A DNA stretch of 64,000 bases from NCBI GenBank assembly GCA_910577955.1, contig CAJTNC010000004.1:1-64000 (forward strand). The letters are read 5' to 3'. Below, one piece after another: positions 6,411 to 13,963 of this stretch. The stretch comes from an uncultured Lachnospiraceae bacterium (GTDB lineage Bacteria; Bacillota; Clostridia; Lachnospirales; Lachnospiraceae). The notes beneath the pieces were generated by a model. That model made no database searches, was not told where the DNA came from, and saw only the letters and a program-made list of their open reading frames with translations. The stretch's first letter is position 1; each line of letters opens with the position of its first letter. The translations under genes and the position numbers were made by a program.

Positions 6411-8153
6411 ATGTCAGAAGTGAAGATCATGCTTGGGAATGAAGCGATCGCCAGAGGCGCTTACGAGGCGGGAGTAAAGGTATCCGCGGCATATCCGGGG
6501 ACGCCCAGTACGGAGATCAGTGAGAATATTGTAAAATATAAGGATCATATTTATGCGGAGTGGTCGCCCAACGAAAAGGTGGCGGCGGAGGTTGCCATCG
6601 GGGCCTCCATCAGCGGCGTGCGAGCCATGTGTTCCATGAAACATGTGGGGGTGAACGTGGCCAGCGACCCGCTCTACACGGTTTCCTACGCGGGGGTGAA
6701 CGGAGGACTTGTGGTGGTGGCTGCGGATGACCCGGGCCTTTACAGTTCCCAGAACGAACAGGATACGAGGTGCGTGGCGAGAGCGGCCCAGGTGCCGGTT
6801 TTGGAACCTTCGGATTCTCAGGAGGCGAAGGATTTTACGAAACTCGCTTTTTCCCTGAGCGAAGAATATGACACTCCCGTCATAGTGAGAACGACGACTC
6901 GTCTGTCACATTCTCAGGGGGCCGTGACGCTGGAGGAGCGGGTGGAGCCTGCGGACAAACCCTATGAGAGGAATCCGGCCAAATTCGTGATGATGCCCGC
7001 CAATGCCAAAGGGCGTCATGTGTATGTGGAGGAGCGCATGGAGAGGCTGGCGCAGGACGGCTGTCAGATGGAGATCAATCGGGCGGAATACCGGAACAGG
7101 ACCATAGGCTTCGTGGCCAGCGGTATCGCTTATCAGTATGTCAGGGAGGCTTGTCCGGAGGCGTCGGTGTTAAAGCTTGGCATGGTGCACCCGCTGCCGA
7201 GAAAACTGATCGAGGAGTTTGCCGCGAAGGTGGATCGACTGATCATCTTTGAGGAATTAGAGCCTGTTTATGAGGAGCAGATCAAGTCTTGGGGCATTGC
7301 CTGCGAGGGAAAAGAACTGTTCACGAGACAGGGGGAATACAGCGCAAACATGCTGCGGGAAGTGATCTTAGGAGAGAAGTTGGAGATAAAGGAGGCGGCG
7401 AAAGCGCCGAACCGTCCGCCCATTCTGTGTCCGGGATGCCCTCACAGGAGCACTTTCTTTATTTTAAATAAACTGAAGATCCATGCGGCCGGGGATATCG
7501 GCTGCTATACCTTGGGCGCGGTGCCGCCGCTCAACGTGATCGAGACGACGATCTGTATGGGGGCGAGCATTTCCACGCTCCACGGTATGGAGAAGGCCAA
7601 GGGGAAAGATTACATAAAGAACTGGGTGGCGGTGATCGGGGATTCCACCTTTATGCACACAGGCGTCAATTCCCTGATGAACATGGTCTATAATCAGGGG
7701 ACTGGCACGGTGCTCATTCTGGACAACTCCACCACCGGTATGACCGGCCATCAGGATCACGCGGCCACCGGAAAGACGCTGCAGGGGGATGTGGTGCCGG
7801 CTCTGAGCATTTACCGTCTCTGCAAAGCTATGGGTATCGAGCATGTGACGGAAGTGAATGCTTTTGATGCGGATACGTTAGAAAAAACCGTCAAAGAAGA
7901 GGTGGCGAGGGACGCGGTATCGGTGATCATTGTGACGGCTCCCTGCGCGCTGCTGAAAGGACAGAAATTCCCGAATATATGCGCAGCGGATCCGGAGAAG
8001 TGCAAAAAGTGCGGAGCCTGTTTAAGACCCGGCTGTCCGGCGCTGACAAAGAAGGAGGACGGCACGGTGCAGATAGACGCTTCCATGTGCAACGGATGCG
8101 GACTGTGCGCGAAACTTTGTAAATTCGGAGCCATCGAAGTGAGAGAAAAGTAA
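6411..8153 (+). CDS. iorA: Indolepyruvate ferredoxin oxidoreductase, alpha subunit
   Basis: A 580-residue alpha subunit that, with IorB, oxidatively decarboxylates aryl pyruvates (from aromatic amino acids) to aryl-acetyl-CoA, reducing ferredoxin. The N-terminal pyrimidine-binding domain begins GNEAIARGAYEAGVKVSAAYPGTPSTEI. The thiamine-diphosphate domain holds GDIGCYTLG and GDSTFMHTG. The C-terminus has two 4Fe-4S motifs, CKKCGACLRPGCP and CNGCGLCAKLCK. Length is normal. AAAGGATGGG precedes the start. It heads an operon with iorB and an amidohydrolase. Confidence 0.96.
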   Translation: MSEVKIMLGNEAIARGAYEAGVKVSAAYPGTPSTEISENIVKYKDHIYAEWSPNEKVAAEVAIGASISGVRAMCSMKHVGVNVASDPLYTVSYAGVNGGLVVVAADDPGLYSSQNEQDTRCVARAAQVPVLEPSDSQEAKDFTKLAFSLSEEYDTPVIVRTTTRLSHSQGAVTLEERVEPADKPYERNPAKFVMMPANAKGRHVYVEERMERLAQDGCQMEINRAEYRNRTIGFVASGIAYQYVREACPEASVLKLGMVHPLPRKLIEEFAAKVDRLIIFEELEPVYEEQIKSWGIACEGKELFTRQGEYSANMLREVILGEKLEIKEAAKAPNRPPILCPGCPHRSTFFILNKLKIHAAGDIGCYTLGAVPPLNVIETTICMGASISTLHGMEKAKGKDYIKNWVAVIGDSTFMHTGVNSLMNMVYNQGTGTVLILDNSTTGMTGHQDHAATGKTLQGDVVPALSIYRLCKAMGIEHVTEVNAFDADTLEKTVKEEVARDAVSVIIVTAPCALLKGQKFPNICAADPEKCKKCGACLRPGCPALTKKEDGTVQIDASMCNGCGLCAKLCKFGAIEVREK

Positions 8154-8174
8154 GGGCAGACGGGAGGCATGACT

Positions 8175-8765
8175 ATGACGAAAAATATTATGATCGTAGG
8201 CGTGGGCGGGCAGGGAACACTGCTCACCAGCCGGATATTAGGCGGTATTATGGTGGAAGGCGGCTATCAGGTAAAGCTTTCCGAAGTGCACGGGATGGCC
8301 CAGCGGGGCGGCAGCGTGGTGACTTTTGTGCGTTACGGCGAGGAAGTGGCGGAACCTATCGTGGAGGAAGGGCAGGCTGATATCCTGATCGCCTTCGAGA
8401 GGCTTGAGGCTTTGCGCTACGCGCATTTTCTCAAAAAGGACGGCGTGATCATTGCAAACGACCAGAGGATCGATCCGATGCCTGTGGTGACGGGGGCGGC
8501 CGAGTATCCCGAAAATATTCTGGAAGATCTGGCAAAGGAGCACAGGCTCTACCGGATCGACGCTCAGAAGAGGGCGCTGGAACTGGGAAACAGCAGGGTG
8601 TTCAATATCATTGTGCTGGGACTTGCGGCAAGGCATATGAATTTTACAAAAGACCAGTGGCTGGCCGTAATCGAAAAGACCGTACCGCAAAAGACGGTGG
8701 AGATCAACCGCAAAGCGTTTTTAGCGGGATACGGGGAACAGGAAGGCAGTACGGATGATTATTGA
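8175..8765 (+). CDS. iorB: Indolepyruvate ferredoxin oxidoreductase, beta subunit
   Basis: A 196-residue gamma/beta-type subunit of 2-oxoacid:ferredoxin oxidoreductases: IMIVGVGGQGTLLTSRILGG, then EVHGMAQRGGSVVTFVRYG. I prefer the second ATG (8175) because GGGAGG lies 7 nt before it, whereas the first ATG (8169) is only 1 nt away. It forms the heterodimer with IorA, 21 bp upstream. Its end overlaps the next gene, indicating one transcript. Confidence 0.95.
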   Translation: MTKNIMIVGVGGQGTLLTSRILGGIMVEGGYQVKLSEVHGMAQRGGSVVTFVRYGEEVAEPIVEEGQADILIAFERLEALRYAHFLKKDGVIIANDQRIDPMPVVTGAAEYPENILEDLAKEHRLYRIDAQKRALELGNSRVFNIIVLGLAARHMNFTKDQWLAVIEKTVPQKTVEINRKAFLAGYGEQEGSTDDY

Positions 8766-9567
8766 TTTTCACACCCATACATTTCCGGACAGGATCGCAA
8801 AAGCGAGCATCGAAAGCCTTTCGAAATGTTCGGGGATCACGCCCCATACGGACGGCACGGGGGAGGGCCTTAGGAGGAGCATGGAAGAAGGCGGCGTGGA
8901 TCTTTCCGTGGTGCTGCCGGTGGTAACGAAGCCCTCCCAGTTTGAGACGGTCAACAAGGTGGCGGCAAAGATATGCGAGGCGGGGGAAGGCCTGCTCTCA
9001 TTCGGCGGCATTCATCCGGAGTGTTCCGACATCAGACAGAAGGTGCGAGAGATCAAAAATCTCGGATTAAAGGGCATTAAGATCCATCCCGCCTATCAGG
9101 AAGTATGCGCGGACGACATCCGTTATCTGCGGATTCTGGACGCGGCCACGGAACAGGGATTGATTATTACGATGCACGCCGGGGTGGACATCGGACTGCC
9201 AAACCCGGTCTATGCGTCGGTGGACAGGATCCTGCATGCGGTGAGGGAGACGAAACCGGAAAAGCTGGTGCTGGCCCATCTGGGCGGCTGGAAAGAATGG
9301 GATGCGGTGGAGGAGCTGATCGCCGGAGAAAATGTCTGGATGGATACGGCCTTTTTGGAGGATTATATAGACGACGGTCAGTTTTTGCGTATTATCAGGA
9401 AACACGGAGTTGAGAAGATCCTGTTCGGCACGGATTGCCCTTGGTCCGGACAGAAAGAAAGCGCGGAGAGGCTTCGCGGGCTGCCCCTGACGGAAGAGGA
9501 GAAGGAACGGATCTTTTCGGGGAACGCCGCAAAATTGTTGGGATCAGGTGGTATAAATAATATATGA
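8755..9567 (+). CDS. Amidohydrolase-family metal-dependent hydrolase
   Basis: A 270-residue TIM-barrel hydrolase of the amidohydrolase-2 class. It has the HxH metal motif DFHTHTFPD at the N-terminus, MHAGVD and AHLGGW in the middle, and the catalytic aspartate in FGTDCPWSG near the C-terminus. It overlaps iorB by 11 nt and the next gene by 4 nt. Family members hydrolyse or decarboxylate small ring or amide compounds. The link with IorAB hints at aromatic metabolism, but the substrate is not determinable from the sequence. Confidence 0.85.
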   Translation: MIIDFHTHTFPDRIAKASIESLSKCSGITPHTDGTGEGLRRSMEEGGVDLSVVLPVVTKPSQFETVNKVAAKICEAGEGLLSFGGIHPECSDIRQKVREIKNLGLKGIKIHPAYQEVCADDIRYLRILDAATEQGLIITMHAGVDIGLPNPVYASVDRILHAVRETKPEKLVLAHLGGWKEWDAVEELIAGENVWMDTAFLEDYIDDGQFLRIIRKHGVEKILFGTDCPWSGQKESAERLRGLPLTEEEKERIFSGNAAKLLGSGGINNI

Positions 9568-11297
9568 ATGAATGGATGATTTTTGGCGGGATCGCGCTGT
9601 GCGCCGTCTTTTTGGTCGGTATACAGGGACGGCGGGAACAAAAAAGACAGCGTGAGCGTGCTGGAAAGCTGATCAGAGATGAATACGGGACTGCACCGAA
9701 AGAAAATAAAAGTAGGGAGGAGGCTGCCGCGGAGGGCAGTTTTCTTCACGCGGAGAAGGATTTTTATCTGGATGATATCACATGGAACGATCTGGATATG
9801 GATCTTATTTTTAATCGCTTAAACTATGCCAGATGTTCCGCCGGCGCCGGTGAACTTTATCGGATGCTGCGCTGTCCGGCGATGGAGGCGGAGACTTTAA
9901 AAGAGCGGGATGCTCTGGCCCGGGGCTTGGCGGAGAGAGAGGGTCTCAGAGAGCAGCTTTCTATGGCGCTGTATGAGATCGGCTTTACCGGAAAGTATGC
10001 CTTTGAGGAGTATCTTGACTATCTGGACAATCTGGGGGAGGGAGGAAACGGCAGGCACATCCTGCTTGACTGTCTCTATATTCCTGCCATCCTGCTTTTG
10101 TTTGTCAGGCCGGCTTTAGGGGCTCTTTTGCTGTTTGGCGCGCTGGTTGTCAACATCGCGACCTACTTTGGGCAAAAGGCGAAGGTCAATCCCTATCTGG
10201 TCAGCTTTGCCTACATTCTGAGGATGCTGCGGGGGGCGGAAAAGATAGAGGGGCTGCTTGGAAGGGCCTGTTCAAACGGAAGCATGCGGGCGCAAAATGC
10301 ACCGGAGGCGGAGGATATCTTTTTGAAATATCGGGGGATCTTGGAAAAGGATATCAGGGAACTTGAGAGTTTCAGGAGATTTTCCGGCGTGGCGATGTCT
10401 ATGTCAAATCCCGTCGGGGGTTCCGGACCGTTGGATATCCTGTTCGATTACCTGAAGATGGCGCTCCATCTGGATCTGATCAAATTCAATCAGATGCTTC
10501 ATATCGTCAGGCAGAAGGACGCGGTCATCAGAGAGCTGGTGAGGGCTGTGGGAACCCTCGACGCCTGCCTTTGCATCGCCTACTACAGGGCTTCCTTAGA
10601 AAGCTGGTGCGAGCCTGTCCTCGGGGAGAGTCTGAGTTTGGAGGCTCTCGAGATCTGCCATCCTCTTTTGGCGGCTCCCGTGAAAAACAGCATCCGCACA
10701 GAGCGGGGAGTGTTGGTCACAGGCTCCAACGCCTCCGGAAAATCCACGTTTTTAAAGACCGTGGCCTTGGGGGCGGTGTTTGCACAGACGATCTGTACGG
10801 TGCCGGCGAAAAGTTTTTCGGCTCCGTTTTGCCGTGTGATGAGTTCTATGTCGCTGCGGGATGATCTGTCGGGCGGCGAGAGTTATTTTATGGCGGAGAT
10901 CAGGGCTTTGAAGCGGATTCTGGATGCCTGCGCGAAGGGGGAGACAAAGGTGCTTTGTTTTGTGGACGAGGTACTGCGGGGCACAAACACCGTGGAGCGG
11001 ATCGCGGCATCGAGCCGGATCTTACAGTCTCTGCGCGGAAAGGACGTGTTGTGTTTTGCGGCCACTCACGATATCGAGCTGACCCACCTGTTGGAGGATG
11101 TCTATGAGAATTACCATTTCGAGGAGACCATAGAAGAGGGGGATATCAGTTTTAATTATCTGCTGAAAGAGGGCAGGGCCCAGTCGAGGAACGCCATACG
11201 TCTGCTGGAAGTGATGGGATATGACGAACGTGTCATAAAAGAGGCGGAAGTCATGGCGGAGCGCTTTATGGAATGCGGGGAGTGGAAAAAGTTATGA
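9564..11297 (+). CDS. Membrane-anchored MutS-like ATPase
   Basis: 577 residues. The C-terminal half is a MutS domain V ATPase: Walker A GSNASGKSTFLKT, SGGESYFMAEI, Walker B LCFVDEVLRGTNTVER and a switch histidine in AATHDIEL. The N-terminal half lacks the mismatch-recognition and connector domains. It carries an N-terminal hydrophobic helix and a second hydrophobic region (YIPAILLLFVRPALGALLLFG split over about residues 173-200). This matches the clostridial MutS-related membrane proteins, not MutS1 or MutS2. It may act on DNA near the membrane or in another ATP-driven task. Function is unproven. Confidence 0.8.
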   Translation: MNEWMIFGGIALCAVFLVGIQGRREQKRQRERAGKLIRDEYGTAPKENKSREEAAAEGSFLHAEKDFYLDDITWNDLDMDLIFNRLNYARCSAGAGELYRMLRCPAMEAETLKERDALARGLAEREGLREQLSMALYEIGFTGKYAFEEYLDYLDNLGEGGNGRHILLDCLYIPAILLLFVRPALGALLLFGALVVNIATYFGQKAKVNPYLVSFAYILRMLRGAEKIEGLLGRACSNGSMRAQNAPEAEDIFLKYRGILEKDIRELESFRRFSGVAMSMSNPVGGSGPLDILFDYLKMALHLDLIKFNQMLHIVRQKDAVIRELVRAVGTLDACLCIAYYRASLESWCEPVLGESLSLEALEICHPLLAAPVKNSIRTERGVLVTGSNASGKSTFLKTVALGAVFAQTICTVPAKSFSAPFCRVMSSMSLRDDLSGGESYFMAEIRALKRILDACAKGETKVLCFVDEVLRGTNTVERIAASSRILQSLRGKDVLCFAATHDIELTHLLEDVYENYHFEETIEEGDISFNYLLKEGRAQSRNAIRLLEVMGYDERVIKEAEVMAERFMECGEWKKL

Positions 11298-11779
11298 GCA
11301 TGAATGTGACGATCTATACCGACGGCTCAGCCAGAGGGAATCCGGACGGTCCGGGAGGATACGGCGCGGTGGTGCAGTACACGGACGGCAGGGGCAGGCT
11401 GCACGAGAGGGAATACAGCGCGGGATACAAAAGGACGACCAACAACCGGATGGAACTGATGGCGGCCATCGCAGGGCTTGAGGCGTTGATAAAGCCCTGT
11501 CGGGTGGAACTTGTCTCCGATTCGAAATATCTGGTGGACGCTTTTGAGAAGGACTGGATCGGCGGCTGGCAGAGAAAGAACTGGAAGAAGGCGGACGGCG
11601 GCGCAGTGAAAAACGTGGATCTGTGGAAGCGGCTCTTGGAGGCTATGAAGCCCCATCAGGTGCGTTTTGTCTGGGTCAAAGGACACGACGGACATCCGGA
11701 AAACGAGCGCTGCGACAAGCTTGCCACGAGCGCTGCGGACGGCGGGGACCTGTTGGAGGATACAGGGGCTGGTACTTGA
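11294..11779 (+). CDS. rnhA: Ribonuclease HI
   Basis: A 161-residue RNase HI that cleaves RNA in RNA/DNA hybrids. It shows all four catalytic acids: YTDGSARGNPDGPGGYG, the glutamate in NRMELMAAI, the aspartate in LVSDSKYLVDAF, and GHDGHPENERCDKLA. The start chosen at 11294 overlaps the TGA of the MutS-like gene (ATGA). A further 21 nt upstream are open in frame but give a non-homologous leader. Length is typical of bacterial RNase HI. It is co-transcribed with the MutS-like ATPase. Confidence 0.95.
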   Translation: MSMNVTIYTDGSARGNPDGPGGYGAVVQYTDGRGRLHEREYSAGYKRTTNNRMELMAAIAGLEALIKPCRVELVSDSKYLVDAFEKDWIGGWQRKNWKKADGGAVKNVDLWKRLLEAMKPHQVRFVWVKGHDGHPENERCDKLATSAADGGDLLEDTGAGT

Positions 11780-11805
11780 CGATAGGCGGTGGCTGGTGCT
11801 ATACT
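11776..11805 (+). promoter_or_regulatory. Sigma-A promoter for the small membrane protein gene
   Basis: TTGACG, an 18-bp spacer and TATACT overlap the end of rnhA and precede the small gene at 11879 by about 70 bp. Confidence 0.65.
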
Positions 11806-11878
11806 TAACATAGTAATGAGCAAAAATATGTATTGCTTTAGTCAGACGTACAATACAGTGGAAAAGAGGGTATGGACA

Positions 11879-12049
11879 ATGAATGCTGGAGTGTCATTCG
11901 GAATTTATTTTCTGGCGTATGCCATTGTTTTTGTAATTGTAGCGGCGCTTGTAGTTGCGGCTTGTTTTGTGGGGATCAAATGGAGAAAAAGCAAGGATGC
12001 AAAAGCGGCGCTTGAAAGCGGCGCTTCTGCCGAAGAAAGCAAGGCATGA
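11879..12049 (+). CDS. Single-pass small membrane protein of unknown function
   Basis: A 56-residue protein with a single long hydrophobic helix (about residues 5-29, GIYFLAYAIVFVIVAALVVA) followed by a basic KWRKSKDAK turn and an Ala/Glu-rich tail. GAGGG lies 8 nt before the ATG. It has its own promoter upstream and a rho-independent terminator downstream, so it is a monocistronic unit, which argues that it is a genuine gene. I do not recognise the family. Confidence 0.65.
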   Translation: MNAGVSFGIYFLAYAIVFVIVAALVVAACFVGIKWRKSKDAKAALESGASAEESKA

Positions 12050-12062
12050 CGGAAAAACAGAG

Positions 12063-12092
12063 GATGTTCATGAAAAACATGGACATCTTTTT
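12063..12092 (+). terminator. Rho-independent terminator
   Basis: A 10-bp stem with one G-T pair (GATGTTCATG / CATGGACATC, loop AAAAA) is followed by TTTTT. It closes the small membrane protein unit. Confidence 0.8.
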
Positions 12093-12154
12093 GTATTTGC
12101 AGATACCTGCAAAAAAGCGCCTCTTTGGCGGTGAAAAGGACGAAGGAAAGACAA

Positions 12155-12877
12155 ATGTTGAAATATGATACGATTTTATGGGATCTGGACGGTACGCTGC
12201 TTGATTTCAAGCGGATGGAGCGGTATGCGCTGGAGAAATGTCTGGGATCCGTCGGCGTTGTGATGACACAGGAGAGGTACGCGCTTTATTCGGAGATCAA
12301 CGAAGGCTACTGGAAGAGACTGGAGCGGGGGGAAGTGAAGATAAAGGAACTGCTTCCCGGACGTTTTGAACAATTTTTCAGGCAGATCGGCGTCGAGGGG
12401 ATGGATCCGGATGAGATGCAGAAACGCTATGAGCGAGAGCTCGGGGAAAATACCTGCCGCATGGAGGATTCCTATGGGGTCGTTTCAAAGATCAAGGAGA
12501 TGGGATTAAAACAGCATATCGTGACAAACGGCACGGTGGCTACGCAGCAGGCAAAGATGAAAAACTCGGGCTTTGACAAACTGATAGACCGGGTTTTCAT
12601 TTCGGAAGCCATCGGGGCGGAGAAGCCCCAGAGAGAGTTTTTCGACAGCGTTTTTGGCGAGCTGACGGACTTAAAAAAGGACAGGACGCTGCTTGTGGGG
12701 GATTCTTTGACTTCGGATATGCGCGGAGCATACAATGCCGGCGTGGACGCCTGTTTTTATAACCCGAAGAGAAAAGACCGGCAGACGGGGGAGGGAGATC
12801 CGGTCCGTGTGGCTTATGAGATCGCGAGTCTGCATGATATCATTGGCATTTTGGAACAGGGGGACGGGAAAGCGTAG
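12155..12877 (+). CDS. HAD-family phosphatase, YjjG-like nucleotidase
   Basis: A 240-residue HAD hydrolase. Motif I is LWDLDGTLLDF, motif II the threonine in IVTNGT, the lysine is in GAEKPQREFF, and motif IV is GDSLTSDMRGA. The combination and length match the YjjG type, which dephosphorylates (often non-canonical) pyrimidine nucleoside monophosphates. The start at 12155 is supported by AAGGAAAG about 5 nt upstream, and the 10 upstream in-frame codons overlap the preceding intergenic region. It is followed closely by a WYL regulator. Confidence 0.85.
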   Translation: MLKYDTILWDLDGTLLDFKRMERYALEKCLGSVGVVMTQERYALYSEINEGYWKRLERGEVKIKELLPGRFEQFFRQIGVEGMDPDEMQKRYERELGENTCRMEDSYGVVSKIKEMGLKQHIVTNGTVATQQAKMKNSGFDKLIDRVFISEAIGAEKPQREFFDSVFGELTDLKKDRTLLVGDSLTSDMRGAYNAGVDACFYNPKRKDRQTGEGDPVRVAYEIASLHDIIGILEQGDGKA

Positions 12878-12915
12878 ATCCGGAGTAGGGCGCTTGATTT
12901 TTACAGGAGGGACCC

Positions 12916-13902
12916 GTGGCGAGATCAGAGAAGCAAAAACTAAAGTTATTATATCTTTTAAAAATCTTAACCGAACAGACGGACGAAAGGCATCCCATGC
13001 CGATGCCTGTCCTGTTGGAAAAGCTGAGGGCGGAGGAGATAAGCGCGGAGCGCAAGAGCGTCTACAGCGATATAGCTTGTCTTTTGGACGTCGGCGTGGA
13101 TATCGTCTATGATCAGACCAGAGGAAGCGGCGGTTACTATCTTGCTTCGAGAGATTTTGAACTGGCAGAACTCAAACTTTTGGTGGATGCCGTCTCCGCC
13201 TCCAGATTCATCACAAAATCCAAATCCGTGCAGCTGATCGGGAAGATCGAGAAGCTTGCCAGCAGGCACGAGGCGGTGCAGCTGCAGCGTCAGGTGTATA
13301 CGGCGGAGCGGATTAAAAATGATAACGAGAGCATCTACTATCATGTGGACGCGATCCACACGGCGATCCATGAAAACAGGCAGATATCTTTTCCTTATCT
13401 GGAGTGGAACTTACAGAAGAAGTTGGTGGCCAGAAAGGGCGGGGAGCCCTACAGGATCAGTCCGTGGTCGCTTATGTGGAACGATGAGAATTATTATCTG
13501 ATCGGCTACGACGCCGGAGCAGATATGTTAAAGCACTTCCGGGTGGATAAGATCGGGCCTATCGAGATGTTGGAAGAGCGCAGAGAGGGCGGGGAGGTTT
13601 TCAAAAAGTGCGACCTGTCGGCCTACTCGGCCAAGACTTTCGGCATGTATGGCGGCGAGGAGGAGACGGTGACGCTCAGCTTTCCCAACACGCTTGTGGG
13701 AGTGGTGCTCGACCGCTTCGGGAAAGATGTCCTGCTGCAGAGAATATCACAGGACAGGTTTGCGGTGCATGTGAAGGTGATGGTCAGCAGGCAGTTTTAC
13801 GGCTGGCTTGCCGGGATCGGAAAAGAGGCGAAGGTCACGGCGCCGGAGCGGGTGAAGGAGGGCTACCGGAATTATCTGACGGAGATTCTCGACAACAGCT
13901 GA
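12916..13902 (+). CDS. WYL-domain transcriptional regulator
   Basis: 328 residues from a GTG start with AGGAGGG just before it. The N-terminal winged helix-turn-helix (about 1-85; ISAERKSVYSDIACLLDVG) is followed by the WYL ligand-binding domain (about 140-225; YRISPWSLMWNDENYYLIGYD) and a C-terminal WCX-like extension. Such proteins sense nucleic acid or nucleotide ligands and regulate stress or DNA-damage genes. The neighbouring nucleotidase and nrdD make a nucleotide-related role plausible, but this is inference. Confidence 0.88.
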   Translation: MARSEKQKLKLLYLLKILTEQTDERHPMPMPVLLEKLRAEEISAERKSVYSDIACLLDVGVDIVYDQTRGSGGYYLASRDFELAELKLLVDAVSASRFITKSKSVQLIGKIEKLASRHEAVQLQRQVYTAERIKNDNESIYYHVDAIHTAIHENRQISFPYLEWNLQKKLVARKGGEPYRISPWSLMWNDENYYLIGYDAGADMLKHFRVDKIGPIEMLEERREGGEVFKKCDLSAYSAKTFGMYGGEEETVTLSFPNTLVGVVLDRFGKDVLLQRISQDRFAVHVKVMVSRQFYGWLAGIGKEAKVTAPERVKEGYRNYLTEILDNS

Positions 13903-13963
13903 AGGAAATCGAAAAAAATCGGACCTGACCGGATACGGAAAAGTCGGGGGGTAAGGAGAAGCG

